A stretch of DNA of 64,000 bases from CAUZIR01 sp965250195 (GTDB lineage Bacteria > Chloroflexota > Dehalococcoidia > Lucifugimonadales > UBA2962), in NCBI GenBank assembly GCA_965250195.1, contig OZ252295.1, forward strand, positions 1 through 64,000. The letters are read 5' to 3'. Shown piece by piece: positions 16,403-25,088 of the stretch. Made by a program: the position numbers and the translations under genes. The stretch's first letter is position 1. Every line of letters begins with the position of its first letter. Under the pieces are notes generated by a model. The model was not told the origin of the DNA. It ran no database searches and was given only the letters and a program-made list of their open reading frames with translations.

Positions 16403-17338
16403 ATGACCAAACGCACCATTGGAGTCGTCGTCGAGGACGGCACGACCGCCGAGACCATTGCAACAATTCAACGAGCGGAGAGAGCTGGAGTTCCAGCCGT
16501 CTGGATGATCTCTGTGGCCGGGCACGACGTCATGACGATGTTCGCGGCGGCGGCGGTTAAGACGGAGCGCATAAGGCTGGGCACGTCGGTCGTCCGCAGC
16601 ATGGCCCGCCACCCGATAACTCTGGCGGAGCAGGCCCGCGTGATCTGGGAGCTGGCCCCCGGCAGACTCGCTCTAGGCATCGGCCCGGCCCACAAGGGTT
16701 CGATGAGTCACGACTTCGGCCTGCCGTATGACAAGCCGCTGGCCTATCTGGAAGAGTATCTGGGGATTGTTAAAGACCTGTTGCAAGGCGGCAAAGTCGA
16801 CTTCGAAGGGAAATACTACACGGGTCGCTTCGAGATGTCTGGCGGGATCGACGTTCCGGTCCACGCCTCGGCCCTGCGCCAACGCTCTTTCGAACTCTGC
16901 GGCAGAGCCGCCGACGGCGCCATAACCTGGGTTTGCCCACTCGACTATGTGCGCGATGTCGGGATGCCCGCGCTGAAAAAGGGGGCCGAGGACGCGGGCA
17001 AACCGACGCCGGAGATGCTAGTGCACGTGCCGGTGTGCGTTACGGACGATGAGGCGACGGCGCAGGCGGCCCTGCGAGCGAGCCTCGGGTACTTCCCCTA
17101 CACGCCAAACTACGCGGCGATGTTCGATCTGGCCGGATACCCGAATTCCGAAAAAACGGGGTGGACGGATGACCTGGCGAACGCGGTGATGGTTTGGGGG
17201 AACGCCGAGACGGTGCAGCGCCGCCTAGACGAGATATTCGGCTGGGGAGCGTCTGAACTGGTGGTTACGGTGCTGGGGGGCGAGGGCGAGCCGTGGGACC
17301 GGACGGCCTCGGCGCTGGCAGAGATTTCCCAGGCGTAG
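16403..17338 (+). CDS. LLM-class (F420- or FMN-dependent) oxidoreductase
   Basis: A 311-residue bacterial-luciferase-like monooxygenase/reductase. It has a TIM-barrel pattern with ERIRLGTSVVRSMARHPITLAEQARVIWELAPGRLALGIGPAH, a region typical of F420-dependent LLM enzymes such as methylenetetrahydromethanopterin reductase homologues, followed by YLEEYLGIVKDLLQGGKVDFEGKYY. The ATG at 16403 follows gaggagaaaactat. The cofactor cannot be fixed by eye; F420 is favoured because F420-type PPOX and DHFR-like genes are nearby. The substrate is unknown. Confidence 0.88.
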   Translation: MTKRTIGVVVEDGTTAETIATIQRAERAGVPAVWMISVAGHDVMTMFAAAAVKTERIRLGTSVVRSMARHPITLAEQARVIWELAPGRLALGIGPAHKGSMSHDFGLPYDKPLAYLEEYLGIVKDLLQGGKVDFEGKYYTGRFEMSGGIDVPVHASALRQRSFELCGRAADGAITWVCPLDYVRDVGMPALKKGAEDAGKPTPEMLVHVPVCVTDDEATAQAALRASLGYFPYTPNYAAMFDLAGYPNSEKTGWTDDLANAVMVWGNAETVQRRLDEIFGWGASELVVTVLGGEGEPWDRTASALAEISQA

Positions 17339-17348
17339 TCCTCTAGAA

Positions 17349-17906
17349 CTAGTTCGGGGCCGCACTTCTCGTGCCGAGGGCCATGGCCACCCCGGCTATG
17401 GTTTTCGCGTCCTGGACCTCGCCACGTTCAATCATCGCCTTAAGCTCGCCGACAGGTATGCGCACGACCTCTACGAACTCGTCGGGGTCTGGAGCGAGTG
17501 GCGACTCGGCCAGGTCGGTGGCGTGGAAGAGATGCAGATACTCGGTGAGGAAGCCGGGGGCCGAGTAGAAGCCGCCTAGCGGCACCAGTTTGCCCGCGGC
17601 CAGGCCGGTTTCCTCGCGTAGCTCGCGTTGCGCCGCAACCACTGGCTCCTCACCGGGATCGATGCCGCCCGCCGGAAGCTCCAGTAACACCTGGCCCAGC
17701 GGGTGCCTGTATTGGCGAACTAGAACAATGTTGCCTTCATCATCGAACGGGATGATGGTCACGGCGTTGACGTGCTCGACGACCTCTCTGGTGGCCTCGG
17801 AACCGTTGGGCAGCCGCACCCGGTCGACTCTGACGGTCATGATCTTGCCCTCGAAGACGATGTCCTGAGAGACGAGTTCCTCGGGTTCTCCGTTCGCTTC
17901 GCTCAC
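17349..17906 (-). CDS. Nudix hydrolase (ADP-ribose pyrophosphatase type)
   Basis: A Nudix enzyme with a complete box: GGIDPGEEPVVAAQRELREETGL (G-x5-E-x7-REUxEExGU). Upstream VRQYRHPLGQVLLELPAGG is typical of ADP-ribose/ADP-sugar pyrophosphatases. The frame is open from a TTG at 17957, but the extra 17 codons are made of dispersed repeat copy A. The GTG at 17906 gives 185 residues and starts near the usual SQDIVFEGKIMTVRVD block, so I use it. It follows nadK on the same strand and is the last gene of the nuo-nadK run, which fits a role in NAD turnover. Confidence 0.85.
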   Translation of the reverse strand: MSEANGEPEELVSQDIVFEGKIMTVRVDRVRLPNGSEATREVVEHVNAVTIIPFDDEGNIVLVRQYRHPLGQVLLELPAGGIDPGEEPVVAAQRELREETGLAAGKLVPLGGFYSAPGFLTEYLHLFHATDLAESPLAPDPDEFVEVVRIPVGELKAMIERGEVQDAKTIAGVAMALGTRSAAPN

Positions 17907-17985
17907 TCTTGGGGCTTCTTCGCGCAAGCGCTCATCGCTTTCGCAATCGTCGGGCAATTGGCGCTCATGGCTTTCGCAGTCGCCG
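17888..17985 (-). repeat. Dispersed intergenic repeat, copy A (with partial second unit)
   Basis: On the minus strand: CAATTGCC, TTGCGAAAGCGATGAGCGC, TTGCGCGAAGAAGCCCCA, then AGAGTGAGCGAAGCGAACGG. A partial second unit (GACTGCGAAAGCCATGAGCG) lies just upstream. It occupies nearly all of the space between nadK and the Nudix gene and its tail runs into the Nudix start. Confidence 0.7.
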
Positions 17986-17989
17986 GGCC

Positions 17990-18847
17990 TCAGGCCCTGT
18001 CCAGAATTCCCAGACGGCGCGTGAGCGTGGCGTAGAAGTCGCCGGGGGGGCGCAACCTGACGAAGCGCGCCCGGTAAGGGCTGCGAGCGATCGTGACGGT
18101 GTCGCCGGGCCGGAGGCGGGCGACGGGGTCGCCGTCTACGCTGAGCAACGTGTCAGCCTCGTTGCCTATGGTCAGGTCTACGACGGTGTCCCCCGGCAAT
18201 ACGAGGCCGGTGTCGAGGCACATGTGCGGAGCCACCGGCAACAGCAGCATGTCCTCGGACCGGGGGTTGATGAGCGGACCGCCCGCTGCCATCGCATACC
18301 CGGTGCTGCCGGTTGCGGTCGACACCAATACCCCGTCTGCCCGATAGGTGGTCAGAGCCGCGCCGTCGATGCCCGCCTCCACGTTTAGCAGCTTGGCGCT
18401 CTGGCCCCGGCTCAGGACGACTTCGTTCAATGCGTCCGCCTCCGGCACGCGATCGCCGGACGCCAGTTTCACGGACGCCCTGACCATCATGCGGTTGTCT
18501 ATCCACGCGGACTCGGCCTGGCCGCTGAGGTAGCGGGCGATGCCCGCCTCGGCGACGTCCACCTCCAGTTCGGACATGAACCCGACCTTGCCCAGGTTGA
18601 TGCTCAATATGGGCAGGTCGTGGGAGGCCGTCACCCTGACCGTTCGGAGTATGGTGCCGTCGCCCCCAGCCGTGATGAGTGTAGAAGTCTCGGACAGCTC
18701 GCGCTCGCGCTCGGCGACCACGTCGGCCGAACTCGACCAGGCGCTGTTGACGAGACCGAGCGAGTCTATGAGGGAAGCGACTAGATCGGACGCTCTGGGC
18801 ACCAGTGCGTTGTAGACGAATCCGATACGGGTTTTTTGGCTGGTCAT
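17990..18847 (-). CDS. nadK: NAD kinase
   Basis: A 285-residue ATP-NAD kinase that makes NADP+. The GGDGT phosphate-binding motif is at about residues 61-65, followed by LPILSINLGKVGFMSEL, NEVVLSRG, and the TYRADGVLVSTATGSTGYAMAAGGPL block containing the catalytic region of the family. ATG 18847 lies 60 bp after the nuoN stop in the same direction, so nadK may be read from the nuo transcript. Together with the following Nudix gene it forms a small NAD(P) metabolism tail on the complex I operon. Confidence 0.95.
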   Translation of the reverse strand: MTSQKTRIGFVYNALVPRASDLVASLIDSLGLVNSAWSSSADVVAERERELSETSTLITAGGDGTILRTVRVTASHDLPILSINLGKVGFMSELEVDVAEAGIARYLSGQAESAWIDNRMMVRASVKLASGDRVPEADALNEVVLSRGQSAKLLNVEAGIDGAALTTYRADGVLVSTATGSTGYAMAAGGPLINPRSEDMLLLPVAPHMCLDTGLVLPGDTVVDLTIGNEADTLLSVDGDPVARLRPGDTVTIARSPYRARFVRLRPPGDFYATLTRRLGILDRA

Positions 18848-18907
18848 GAGATCGGTCGAGAGGGCCGGTCTTGCGCTACGGCCACTCCCGTCCCTACCAA
18901 CATTAAA

Positions 18908-20404
18908 CTATGGGACGACGCTCAGGACCTCGGCGGCCGTCGTGGTCATGCGGATGAGGGGCGTCGGGTAGATTCCGAAGAACAGCAACGCCGCCACGCT
19001 CAGGCCGAGACCCAGTTGCAACGGGCGGTCAACCGACACCGGTGCGTCGTCTGCGGACTCGGACAGGTACATGACCTTTATGACCCGCATGTAGTAGTAG
19101 GCCGACACGACCGACGAGAGGGTTCCGGCGAGGACGAGCCACGACAGGCCACTGCCGGCCGCCGCGCTGAAGATGTTGAGTTTGACCATAAACCCCACTG
19201 TAGGGGGCACGCCGGTGAGCGAGATGAGGGCGAACGCCAACGCCGCCGCCAGCCACGGGGAGCGCCTGCCCATACCGGCGAAGTCGGTTATCCGATCGCT
19301 CCCAACCCGGTTGGATATGGCGATGACCGCCGCGAATGCCGCAAGATTGGTGGCGGCGTATCCGGCGAGGTAGAACAGCACGCCGGTCGGGCCGTCGGCC
19401 GCGCCGCTACCCGGGTCCCTCGCGGCGATGGCAGCAAGGCCGATCATGATGTAACCGGCGTGGGCGATGGTGGAGTACGCCAGCAGCCGCTTGACGCCCT
19501 TCTGAGCGATGGCGACGAAATTACCGAGCGTCATGGACATGATCGCCAGCACGGCGAATATGGCGCTCCATTCCAGGCTCACTGACGTCTCGGGGAAGGC
19601 GATGTAGAAGACTCTCAATATGACGGCGAATCCGGCCGCCTTGCTCGCGACCGATAGGAACGCAGTGATGGGAGTCGGAGCGCCCTCGTAGACGTCCGGA
19701 ACCCACATATGGAACGGCACGGACGAGATTTTGAAGCCGAACCCGGCGATTATCAGCACGACTCCCAGCAGAATCGCGTACCCGCCCAGGGGTTCCGAGG
19801 CTTCCGTTGACCCGAGCAAGCCCCGGGCGATTTCACCGAGGTCGGTGCTGCCCGTCAGGCCGTATATCCACACCATGCCGTATAGCAGCAACGCGGAACT
19901 GACGGCGCTGAGGATGAGGAATTTCATCCCAGCCTCCGACGAGCGGCTGCTGCCCGCCAGGGCGATCAGTGCGACCAACGGCAGAGCCGTCAACTCCAAT
20001 GCTATGTAGATCGTCACCAGCTCGAGGGTCGAGGCCAGCAACATCATGCCCGTGAGCGAAAAGAGTATGAGCGCAAAGTACTCCGCTCTGAGGCTGTCAA
20101 AACGCCGGATGTAGCCGGTAGACATAAGGACCACGACGATCATGATGCCCGCCAGGAGGAACTTGAAGAACAGGCTGAATTTGTCCACCACCAGCGTGCC
20201 GAATATGCCCGTCATGGCGGCCGCGCCGGAGTCTAAGTCCACCCACAACGTGATTGTTAGAGCCAGCGTTACGGCCAGGCCTGCCAGCACGATCGTCGGC
20301 AGCACCCTGCGGTCTCTCAGCACGAAGTCAGCGAACAGCACCACCAGCGCCGTGATTACGAGGCTGAGCTCTGGCGAGAGCAGGTAGACGTCGTGCAGGG
20401 TCAT
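18908..20404 (-). CDS. nuoN: NADH-quinone oxidoreductase subunit N
   Basis: A 498-residue antiporter-like membrane subunit of complex I with about 14 transmembrane helices. Conserved proton-channel features are visible: LELTALPLVALIAL (helix 5 Glu), GFGFKISSVPFHMWVPDVYEGAPTPITAFLS (Lys and His) and KRLLAYSTIAHAGYI. The start overlaps the nuoM stop by 4 bp. It is the last nuo gene in this operon. Length is normal for NuoN. Confidence 0.96.
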   Translation of the reverse strand: MTLHDVYLLSPELSLVITALVVLFADFVLRDRRVLPTIVLAGLAVTLALTITLWVDLDSGAAAMTGIFGTLVVDKFSLFFKFLLAGIMIVVVLMSTGYIRRFDSLRAEYFALILFSLTGMMLLASTLELVTIYIALELTALPLVALIALAGSSRSSEAGMKFLILSAVSSALLLYGMVWIYGLTGSTDLGEIARGLLGSTEASEPLGGYAILLGVVLIIAGFGFKISSVPFHMWVPDVYEGAPTPITAFLSVASKAAGFAVILRVFYIAFPETSVSLEWSAIFAVLAIMSMTLGNFVAIAQKGVKRLLAYSTIAHAGYIMIGLAAIAARDPGSGAADGPTGVLFYLAGYAATNLAAFAAVIAISNRVGSDRITDFAGMGRRSPWLAAALAFALISLTGVPPTVGFMVKLNIFSAAAGSGLSWLVLAGTLSSVVSAYYYMRVIKVMYLSESADDAPVSVDRPLQLGLGLSVAALLFFGIYPTPLIRMTTTAAEVLSVVP

Positions 20405-21927
20405 CGAGAGATGACCTCAGCGACTGAGCGCACGCTGTTTGCTATGGGCTCGACGCCGGTTGCGAGCATGTCGGAGATGAACGCTGGGTATATGCCGAAT
20501 ACGAAGATGGCTGCCACCAATACGACCACGGGCACGAGGTCCAGCCGGGTGGCGTCGGGCAGATCGGCCCAGCGCTCAAGCTGGGGACCGAACATAGCGC
20601 GCTGGATCATCCAAAGGATGTATCCCGCCGTCAAAACCACGCCGAAGACGACGAATGCCGTGTGCCAACCCCACACCGGGAATGCGCCTAAGAACACGAG
20701 CATTTCGGCTGCAAAGCCACTGGTGCCGGGCAGCCCCAGGGAGGCGAACCCGGCGATGAGGAAGCCCACGGCGATGAGGGGCATCTTGTGCGCCAGGCCG
20801 CCCAGGTCGGGGATGTAGCGGGTGTGCGCCCGGTCGTAGACGAGGCCCACCATAAGGAACATCAACCCCGTGATCGTGCCATGCGTGAACATCTGTAGGG
20901 CGGCGCCGGTCAGGCCCACGGAACGGGTGTCGGCAGACGCCCCGGCTATGGCCGCCAGGCCGATGAGGACGAAGCCCATGTGGCTGATGGAACTGAACGC
21001 GACGAGACGCTTGAGGTCGGTCTGGCGCATGGTCACGACGGCTCCGTACAGCACGTTGATGACGCCCGCGCCCGCCAGCAGCCACGACAGGTCGGCCATG
21101 GTCTCGGGCATCATCGCGGCGGTCACGCGAATCATGCCGTAGCCGCCCATTTTCAGCAGCACCCCGGCGAGCATGACGCTGACGGCCGTAGGCGCGTCGG
21201 TATGCGCATCCGGCAGCCAGGTGTGGAACGGCCAGACGGGGAGCTTGACCGCGAAGCCTACGAACAACAATCCGAAGATCGCCCCTATTGGCAGCATGAG
21301 CTTGGTGTCTACCGAGGCGATCAGCTCCGGCAGGGCGGTCATGTCGAACGTGCCGGTGGACACGAACAGGGCCACTATCCCCACCAGCATGAAGGCGCTG
21401 CCGAGGAAGGTGAAGATGAGGAACTTCATGGCCGAGTACTCTTTGCGCCCGCTCCCCCACGTCGATATGAGGAAGAACATGGGCACCAGCTCCAACTCCC
21501 AGAACAGGAAAAAGAGCAGGAAGTCGAGTGCGGTGAAAACCCCCAGCACCGCCGTCTGCAAGATCAATAACCAGACGAAGTACTGTTTTACCCGGTGCTT
21601 GATTCCCCAAGACGCGTAGATGGCCGCCATGCCGAGCAGGCCGGTGAGCAACACCATGGGGGCGCTGAGGCCGTCTACGCCGAGGAAGTATTCGGCCTTG
21701 AAGGTGGCGATGGGTATCCAATCGGTTACCCGGTCGACCATCTGCACGCCGCCCGCGTCGCCGTCGTAGTTGATGAACACGACGATGCTCAGCACGAGCT
21801 GCGCCAGCCCCGCAGCGGCGGCCGCGAATTTGACCTGTCGGTCGTTTTTCGCCAGCAACGCGATGCCCACCGCCACGGCCAGCGGCAGGAAGACGACGAT
21901 TGTTAGCAGCCCGTTAAATTCGTTCAT
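20401..21927 (-). CDS. nuoM: NADH-quinone oxidoreductase subunit M
   Basis: A 508-residue antiporter-like subunit of the complex I membrane arm. Typical motifs are LFFLFWELELVPMFFLI, AVKLPVWPFHTWLPDAHTDAPTAVSVMLAGVLLKMGGYG, KRLVAFSSISHMGFV and MFTHGTITGLMFLMVGLVYDR. It sits between nuoL (4-bp gap) and nuoN (4-bp overlap), the standard order. It helps translocate protons using energy from quinone reduction. Confidence 0.97.
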   Translation of the reverse strand: MNEFNGLLTIVVFLPLAVAVGIALLAKNDRQVKFAAAAAGLAQLVLSIVVFINYDGDAGGVQMVDRVTDWIPIATFKAEYFLGVDGLSAPMVLLTGLLGMAAIYASWGIKHRVKQYFVWLLILQTAVLGVFTALDFLLFFLFWELELVPMFFLISTWGSGRKEYSAMKFLIFTFLGSAFMLVGIVALFVSTGTFDMTALPELIASVDTKLMLPIGAIFGLLFVGFAVKLPVWPFHTWLPDAHTDAPTAVSVMLAGVLLKMGGYGMIRVTAAMMPETMADLSWLLAGAGVINVLYGAVVTMRQTDLKRLVAFSSISHMGFVLIGLAAIAGASADTRSVGLTGAALQMFTHGTITGLMFLMVGLVYDRAHTRYIPDLGGLAHKMPLIAVGFLIAGFASLGLPGTSGFAAEMLVFLGAFPVWGWHTAFVVFGVVLTAGYILWMIQRAMFGPQLERWADLPDATRLDLVPVVVLVAAIFVFGIYPAFISDMLATGVEPIANSVRSVAEVISR

Positions 21928-21931
21928 GCCA

Positions 21932-23941
21932 TTAACGGAAGACCAAGTAGATGCCGAGAATCACCAGTACGCCGACGGACAGGACGGTACCGTAGCCCTG
22001 CAGTTGGCCGGTCTGGATCTGGGCCATCGCCCGTCCGACGTTGCGGCCCGCCCGGTCTGCCGTCCGCACGATGCCGTCGACGAGGTTCTTGTCGAGCCAG
22101 TCCAGACTCAAAGCAAACCGCCCATAGAAGATGTTTCGCGTGATTACGTCTTCATAAAATTCGTCGACGTAGTACTTGCGGGCCATGACCTCGTAGATTC
22201 GCCTCACGGGGCGGACGAGGGCATCCGGTGAGATGGCCTTTGACACGTACATCAGATACGCCAGCCCGATGGCGGCTACCGCCAGTAGTGAGGTGACCAC
22301 GGCGAGGACGCGGTTGAAGCTCTCGACCTCCACATGGCCCCCATCCACCAGACCGATGCCAAGGAATTCGGAGAACCAGTGCATGGGGATGAAGCCGAAG
22401 TCCGTCAGGGGGTTCACCAGCCAGCCCACTACCAGGGTCGCAATGGCCAGCAAGACGATGGGGCCGACCATGCTGGACGGCGACTCGTGCGGCTCTGAGC
22501 TGCCATGAGACCCATTTCCGGAATCGAGGACCCCTGATTCGGCGACAAGGGGGTCGGCCGCAGCGCCGCCCCGGTACTCGCCCTCGAAGGTCATGAAGAT
22601 GGCCCTGAAGATGTAGAAAGCGGTCATGACGGCCGCGACCAGGCCCAGCCAGAACACCACGTTCGACGACCAGTCGGTGCCCGCCCAGGCCGCGCCCAGG
22701 ATCTCGTCCTTGCTCCAGAACCCGGCCAGCGGCGCGATGCCCGCGAGGCTCAGGCCACCAATGAGGAACGCGACCCAGGTCCAGGGCATCTTGCGCCGCA
22801 GCCCACCCATGTAGCGCATGTCGAACGTTCCACCGGCGGCGTGGCTGACGCTGCCCGCTCCCAAAAAGAGCAGGGCCTTGAAGAAGGCGTGCGTGAAGAG
22901 GTGGAATATGGCCGCCCCGTTGGCGCCCACTCCCAGGGCAAGCATCATGAAGCCCAGCTGGCTGATGGTTGAATAGGCCAGCACGCGCTTTATGTCGTTT
23001 TGCACCAGCCCGAGGGTTGCCGCGAACAACGCGGTGACGCCGCCCACTATCGCGACGGTTCGCATGACGTCTTCGGAGGACTCGAAGACCGGGAAGAAGC
23101 GGGCCACTAAAAAGACGCCTGCAGCGACCATAGTCGCGGCGTGAATGAGGGCACTGACGGGGGTCGGGCCCTCCATCGCGTCAGGCAGCCAGCTGTGCAG
23201 CGGTACCTGGCCGGACTTGCCGACGGCGCCGGCGAATATGCCCCCGGCTATCCAACCGGCGACGGCGCTGGTGAGGACGCCACCCAACGCGACGGCCATG
23301 TGGATGTCGGTCACGTCGAGCGGGTTTAGACCCTGGGCGATGAACGCATCGGCGTTGAAGAACAAATAGAGGATCGCCAGCAGGAAGCCGAAGTCTCCTA
23401 TGCGGGTGATGATGAATGCCTTTTTAGCGGCCGCCGCGGCGGAGGGCTTGTGGAACCAGAAGCCGATTAGCAGGTAGCTCGACGCCCCCACCAGCTCCCA
23501 AAACACGAACATCTGCACGACGCTGGACGAAATCACCAGCCCGATCATGGAAGCCGTGAATAGCGACATGTAGGCGAAGTAACGGGTGTAGCCGCCGTCG
23601 CCCTTCATGTAAGCCGTCGAGTAGACCTGAACGAGCAGGCTTACGCCGGTAACGACGATCAGCATGATGGCGGTCAGGCCGTCGAGGACGATGCCGACGT
23701 TGATGTCGAGGTTGCCGACGGTGAGCCAGCGGTGCGGCTCGAACACCAGCGCAGCGTGGTTGTTTGCCACGCTCCCCAACGCCCAGATCGACAGCGTCAC
23801 CGACCCGGCGATGGTCAAGATCGTCAGCCAACCGGCCAGCCGCGATTCGGACCCGAACAGCGGGCGAATCAGACCGCCGATGACGACGAACGACCCCAAA
23901 GGCAGCAGGAAGATGAACCAGACGCTGAGCTCGCCGATCAT
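21932..23941 (-). CDS. nuoL: NADH-quinone oxidoreductase subunit L
   Basis: A 669-residue, largest antiporter-like subunit of complex I. Motifs include MFVFWELVGASSYLLIGFW, GKSGQVPLHSWLPDAMEGPTPVSALIHAATMVAAGVFL, KRVLAYSTISQLGFMMLALG and LFTHAFFKALLFLGAGSVSHA. A hydrophilic insert near residue 485 and a C-terminal stretch compatible with the lateral helix are present. It is preceded directly (no gap) by a 64-residue gene that is not a normal complex I subunit. Confidence 0.97.
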   Translation of the reverse strand: MIGELSVWFIFLLPLGSFVVIGGLIRPLFGSESRLAGWLTILTIAGSVTLSIWALGSVANNHAALVFEPHRWLTVGNLDINVGIVLDGLTAIMLIVVTGVSLLVQVYSTAYMKGDGGYTRYFAYMSLFTASMIGLVISSSVVQMFVFWELVGASSYLLIGFWFHKPSAAAAAKKAFIITRIGDFGFLLAILYLFFNADAFIAQGLNPLDVTDIHMAVALGGVLTSAVAGWIAGGIFAGAVGKSGQVPLHSWLPDAMEGPTPVSALIHAATMVAAGVFLVARFFPVFESSEDVMRTVAIVGGVTALFAATLGLVQNDIKRVLAYSTISQLGFMMLALGVGANGAAIFHLFTHAFFKALLFLGAGSVSHAAGGTFDMRYMGGLRRKMPWTWVAFLIGGLSLAGIAPLAGFWSKDEILGAAWAGTDWSSNVVFWLGLVAAVMTAFYIFRAIFMTFEGEYRGGAAADPLVAESGVLDSGNGSHGSSEPHESPSSMVGPIVLLAIATLVVGWLVNPLTDFGFIPMHWFSEFLGIGLVDGGHVEVESFNRVLAVVTSLLAVAAIGLAYLMYVSKAISPDALVRPVRRIYEVMARKYYVDEFYEDVITRNIFYGRFALSLDWLDKNLVDGIVRTADRAGRNVGRAMAQIQTGQLQGYGTVLSVGVLVILGIYLVFR

Positions 23942-24136
23942 CTACAGCTTCCTCAATATCTCGTCGGCAACGTGCTCTCGACCTTTGGGCACCATGACCC
24001 GAAAGGGCACGCGCTCTCCCCAGTCGAGGATGTCCCCTTCCGGAATTATCTTGGTGGGCAGGCCCTCGGCTTCCAGCGCCGCCTTCCACATCTCGGCGGT
24101 CATCAGGTTGGGGGCTTTTCGGTAGTCGGTAAACAC
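23942..24136 (-). CDS. Small DUF2007-like protein embedded in the nuo operon
   Basis: A 64-residue soluble protein lying exactly between nuoK and nuoL (stop adjacent to the nuoL start, 43 bp from the nuoK end). The pattern TAEMWKAALEAEGLPTKIIPEG, then PFRVMVPKGREHVADEILRKL, resembles the small alpha/beta DUF2007 family of putative signal-transducing proteins (a helix that picks a paralogous strand, then a V-x-V strand and a closing helix). That match is by eye only. No complex I subunit of this size is known here. Tight packing means it is co-translated with nuoL, so it may be an assembly or regulatory factor, or a chance insertion. Confidence 0.65.
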   Translation of the reverse strand: MFTDYRKAPNLMTAEMWKAALEAEGLPTKIIPEGDILDWGERVPFRVMVPKGREHVADEILRKL

Positions 24137-24179
24137 AGTCAGCGTCTCTTGGGATTCACTTGGTTGTCGATCAACTCGA

Positions 24180-24530
24180 TCAATGCTTCATCTCGTTGGC
24201 GTCGGAGACGAAGATGGTCTCGCGGTTGCGGAACAGGGAGATGACTATCGCCAGACCCAACGCGACCTCCGCGGCCGCGATGGTGATGATGAACACGGAG
24301 AAGACCTGGCCGGTGAGGACCAGTCTGGCCGCCTCATCGAGTGGGCCTGCACCGTCGGCGACGGCCCTCGGGACGATGTAACGGGACATGGCCACGGCGG
24401 TGATGTTGACGGCGTTGAACATCAACTCAATGCACATCAGGACTACTATGGCGTTGCGCTTTGTCAGCGCACCGAACAGGCCGATAAAGAAGATGATCGC
24501 TCCGACGAGGAGGAAGCTTTCCAGGCCCAT
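24180..24530 (-). CDS. nuoK: NADH-quinone oxidoreductase subunit K
   Basis: A 116-residue membrane subunit with three transmembrane helices. NuoK marks are LFGALTKRNAIVVLMCIELMFNAVNI (membrane Glu important for proton pumping) and FIITIAAAEVALGLAIVISLFR (second Glu). It starts immediately at the nuoJ stop (1 bp apart) and is followed by the small DUF2007-like gene. About 15 residues longer than E. coli NuoK because of a loop containing GAGPLDEAARL. Confidence 0.95.
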   Translation of the reverse strand: MGLESFLLVGAIIFFIGLFGALTKRNAIVVLMCIELMFNAVNITAVAMSRYIVPRAVADGAGPLDEAARLVLTGQVFSVFIITIAAAEVALGLAIVISLFRNRETIFVSDANEMKH

Positions 24531-25088
24531 CTATCGCTTCCTCAGCAGCGCCAGCGCGCCGATCACCGCCGCCAGCAAGACGACGGACGCGACCTCGAAC
24601 GCCAGGACGTAGTCGGTGATTAACAGTCCGGCGATGGTGGGCACGGTGTTTTCGAAGACGGCAGCCATCTCTTCAGCCGCCGCCGTAGTGACAACGCCGG
24701 TGGCGGCAGCAGTGTCGATCAGGCTCCAGTCGGTGTTATAGACGACGAACGCAACTCCCGCTCCGAGCAGGCCGACGACCACCAACACGGGAGTGCGCAG
24801 GGCGTTGAAAGGGCTCCCCTGTTCGATGTCCCTCGTCGTCACCACCGCGAAGATGATGAGCACCGAGATGGCGCCGATGTAGATGAGCACCTGGACGACC
24901 GCCAGGAACTCGGCTCGCATGAGGATAAACATGCCCGCGACGCCGAGCAGCGTGACGACGAGGAACAGCGCCGCCCGGAACACGTCTTTCAGCACGACGA
25001 CCGCCACGGCCGCGACGATTGATGACACCGCTATCGCCCAGAAGACGATGTCTACGATGAGTGTGGACTCTGTGCCCTCGCCCAGCAT
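24531..25088 (-). CDS. nuoJ: NADH-quinone oxidoreductase subunit J
   Basis: A 185-residue membrane subunit of complex I with five predicted helices; ALFLVVTLLGVAGMFILMRAEFLAVVQVLIYIGAISVLIIFAV is the family core (pi-bulge helix 3). The ATG at 25088 overlaps the nuoI stop as TAATG, which fixes the start; the frame is open 23 codons further upstream but only inside nuoI. Confidence 0.95.
   Translation of the reverse strand: MLGEGTESTLIVDIVFWAIAVSSIVAAVAVVVLKDVFRAALFLVVTLLGVAGMFILMRAEFLAVVQVLIYIGAISVLIIFAVVTTRDIEQGSPFNALRTPVLVVVGLLGAGVAFVVYNTDWSLIDTAAATGVVTTAAAEEMAAVFENTVPTIAGLLITDYVLAFEVASVVLLAAVIGALALLRKR

Noticed and set aside
20576..21721. 381-codon Arg/His-rich minus-strand frame
   Set aside because: Shadow of nuoM in another frame.
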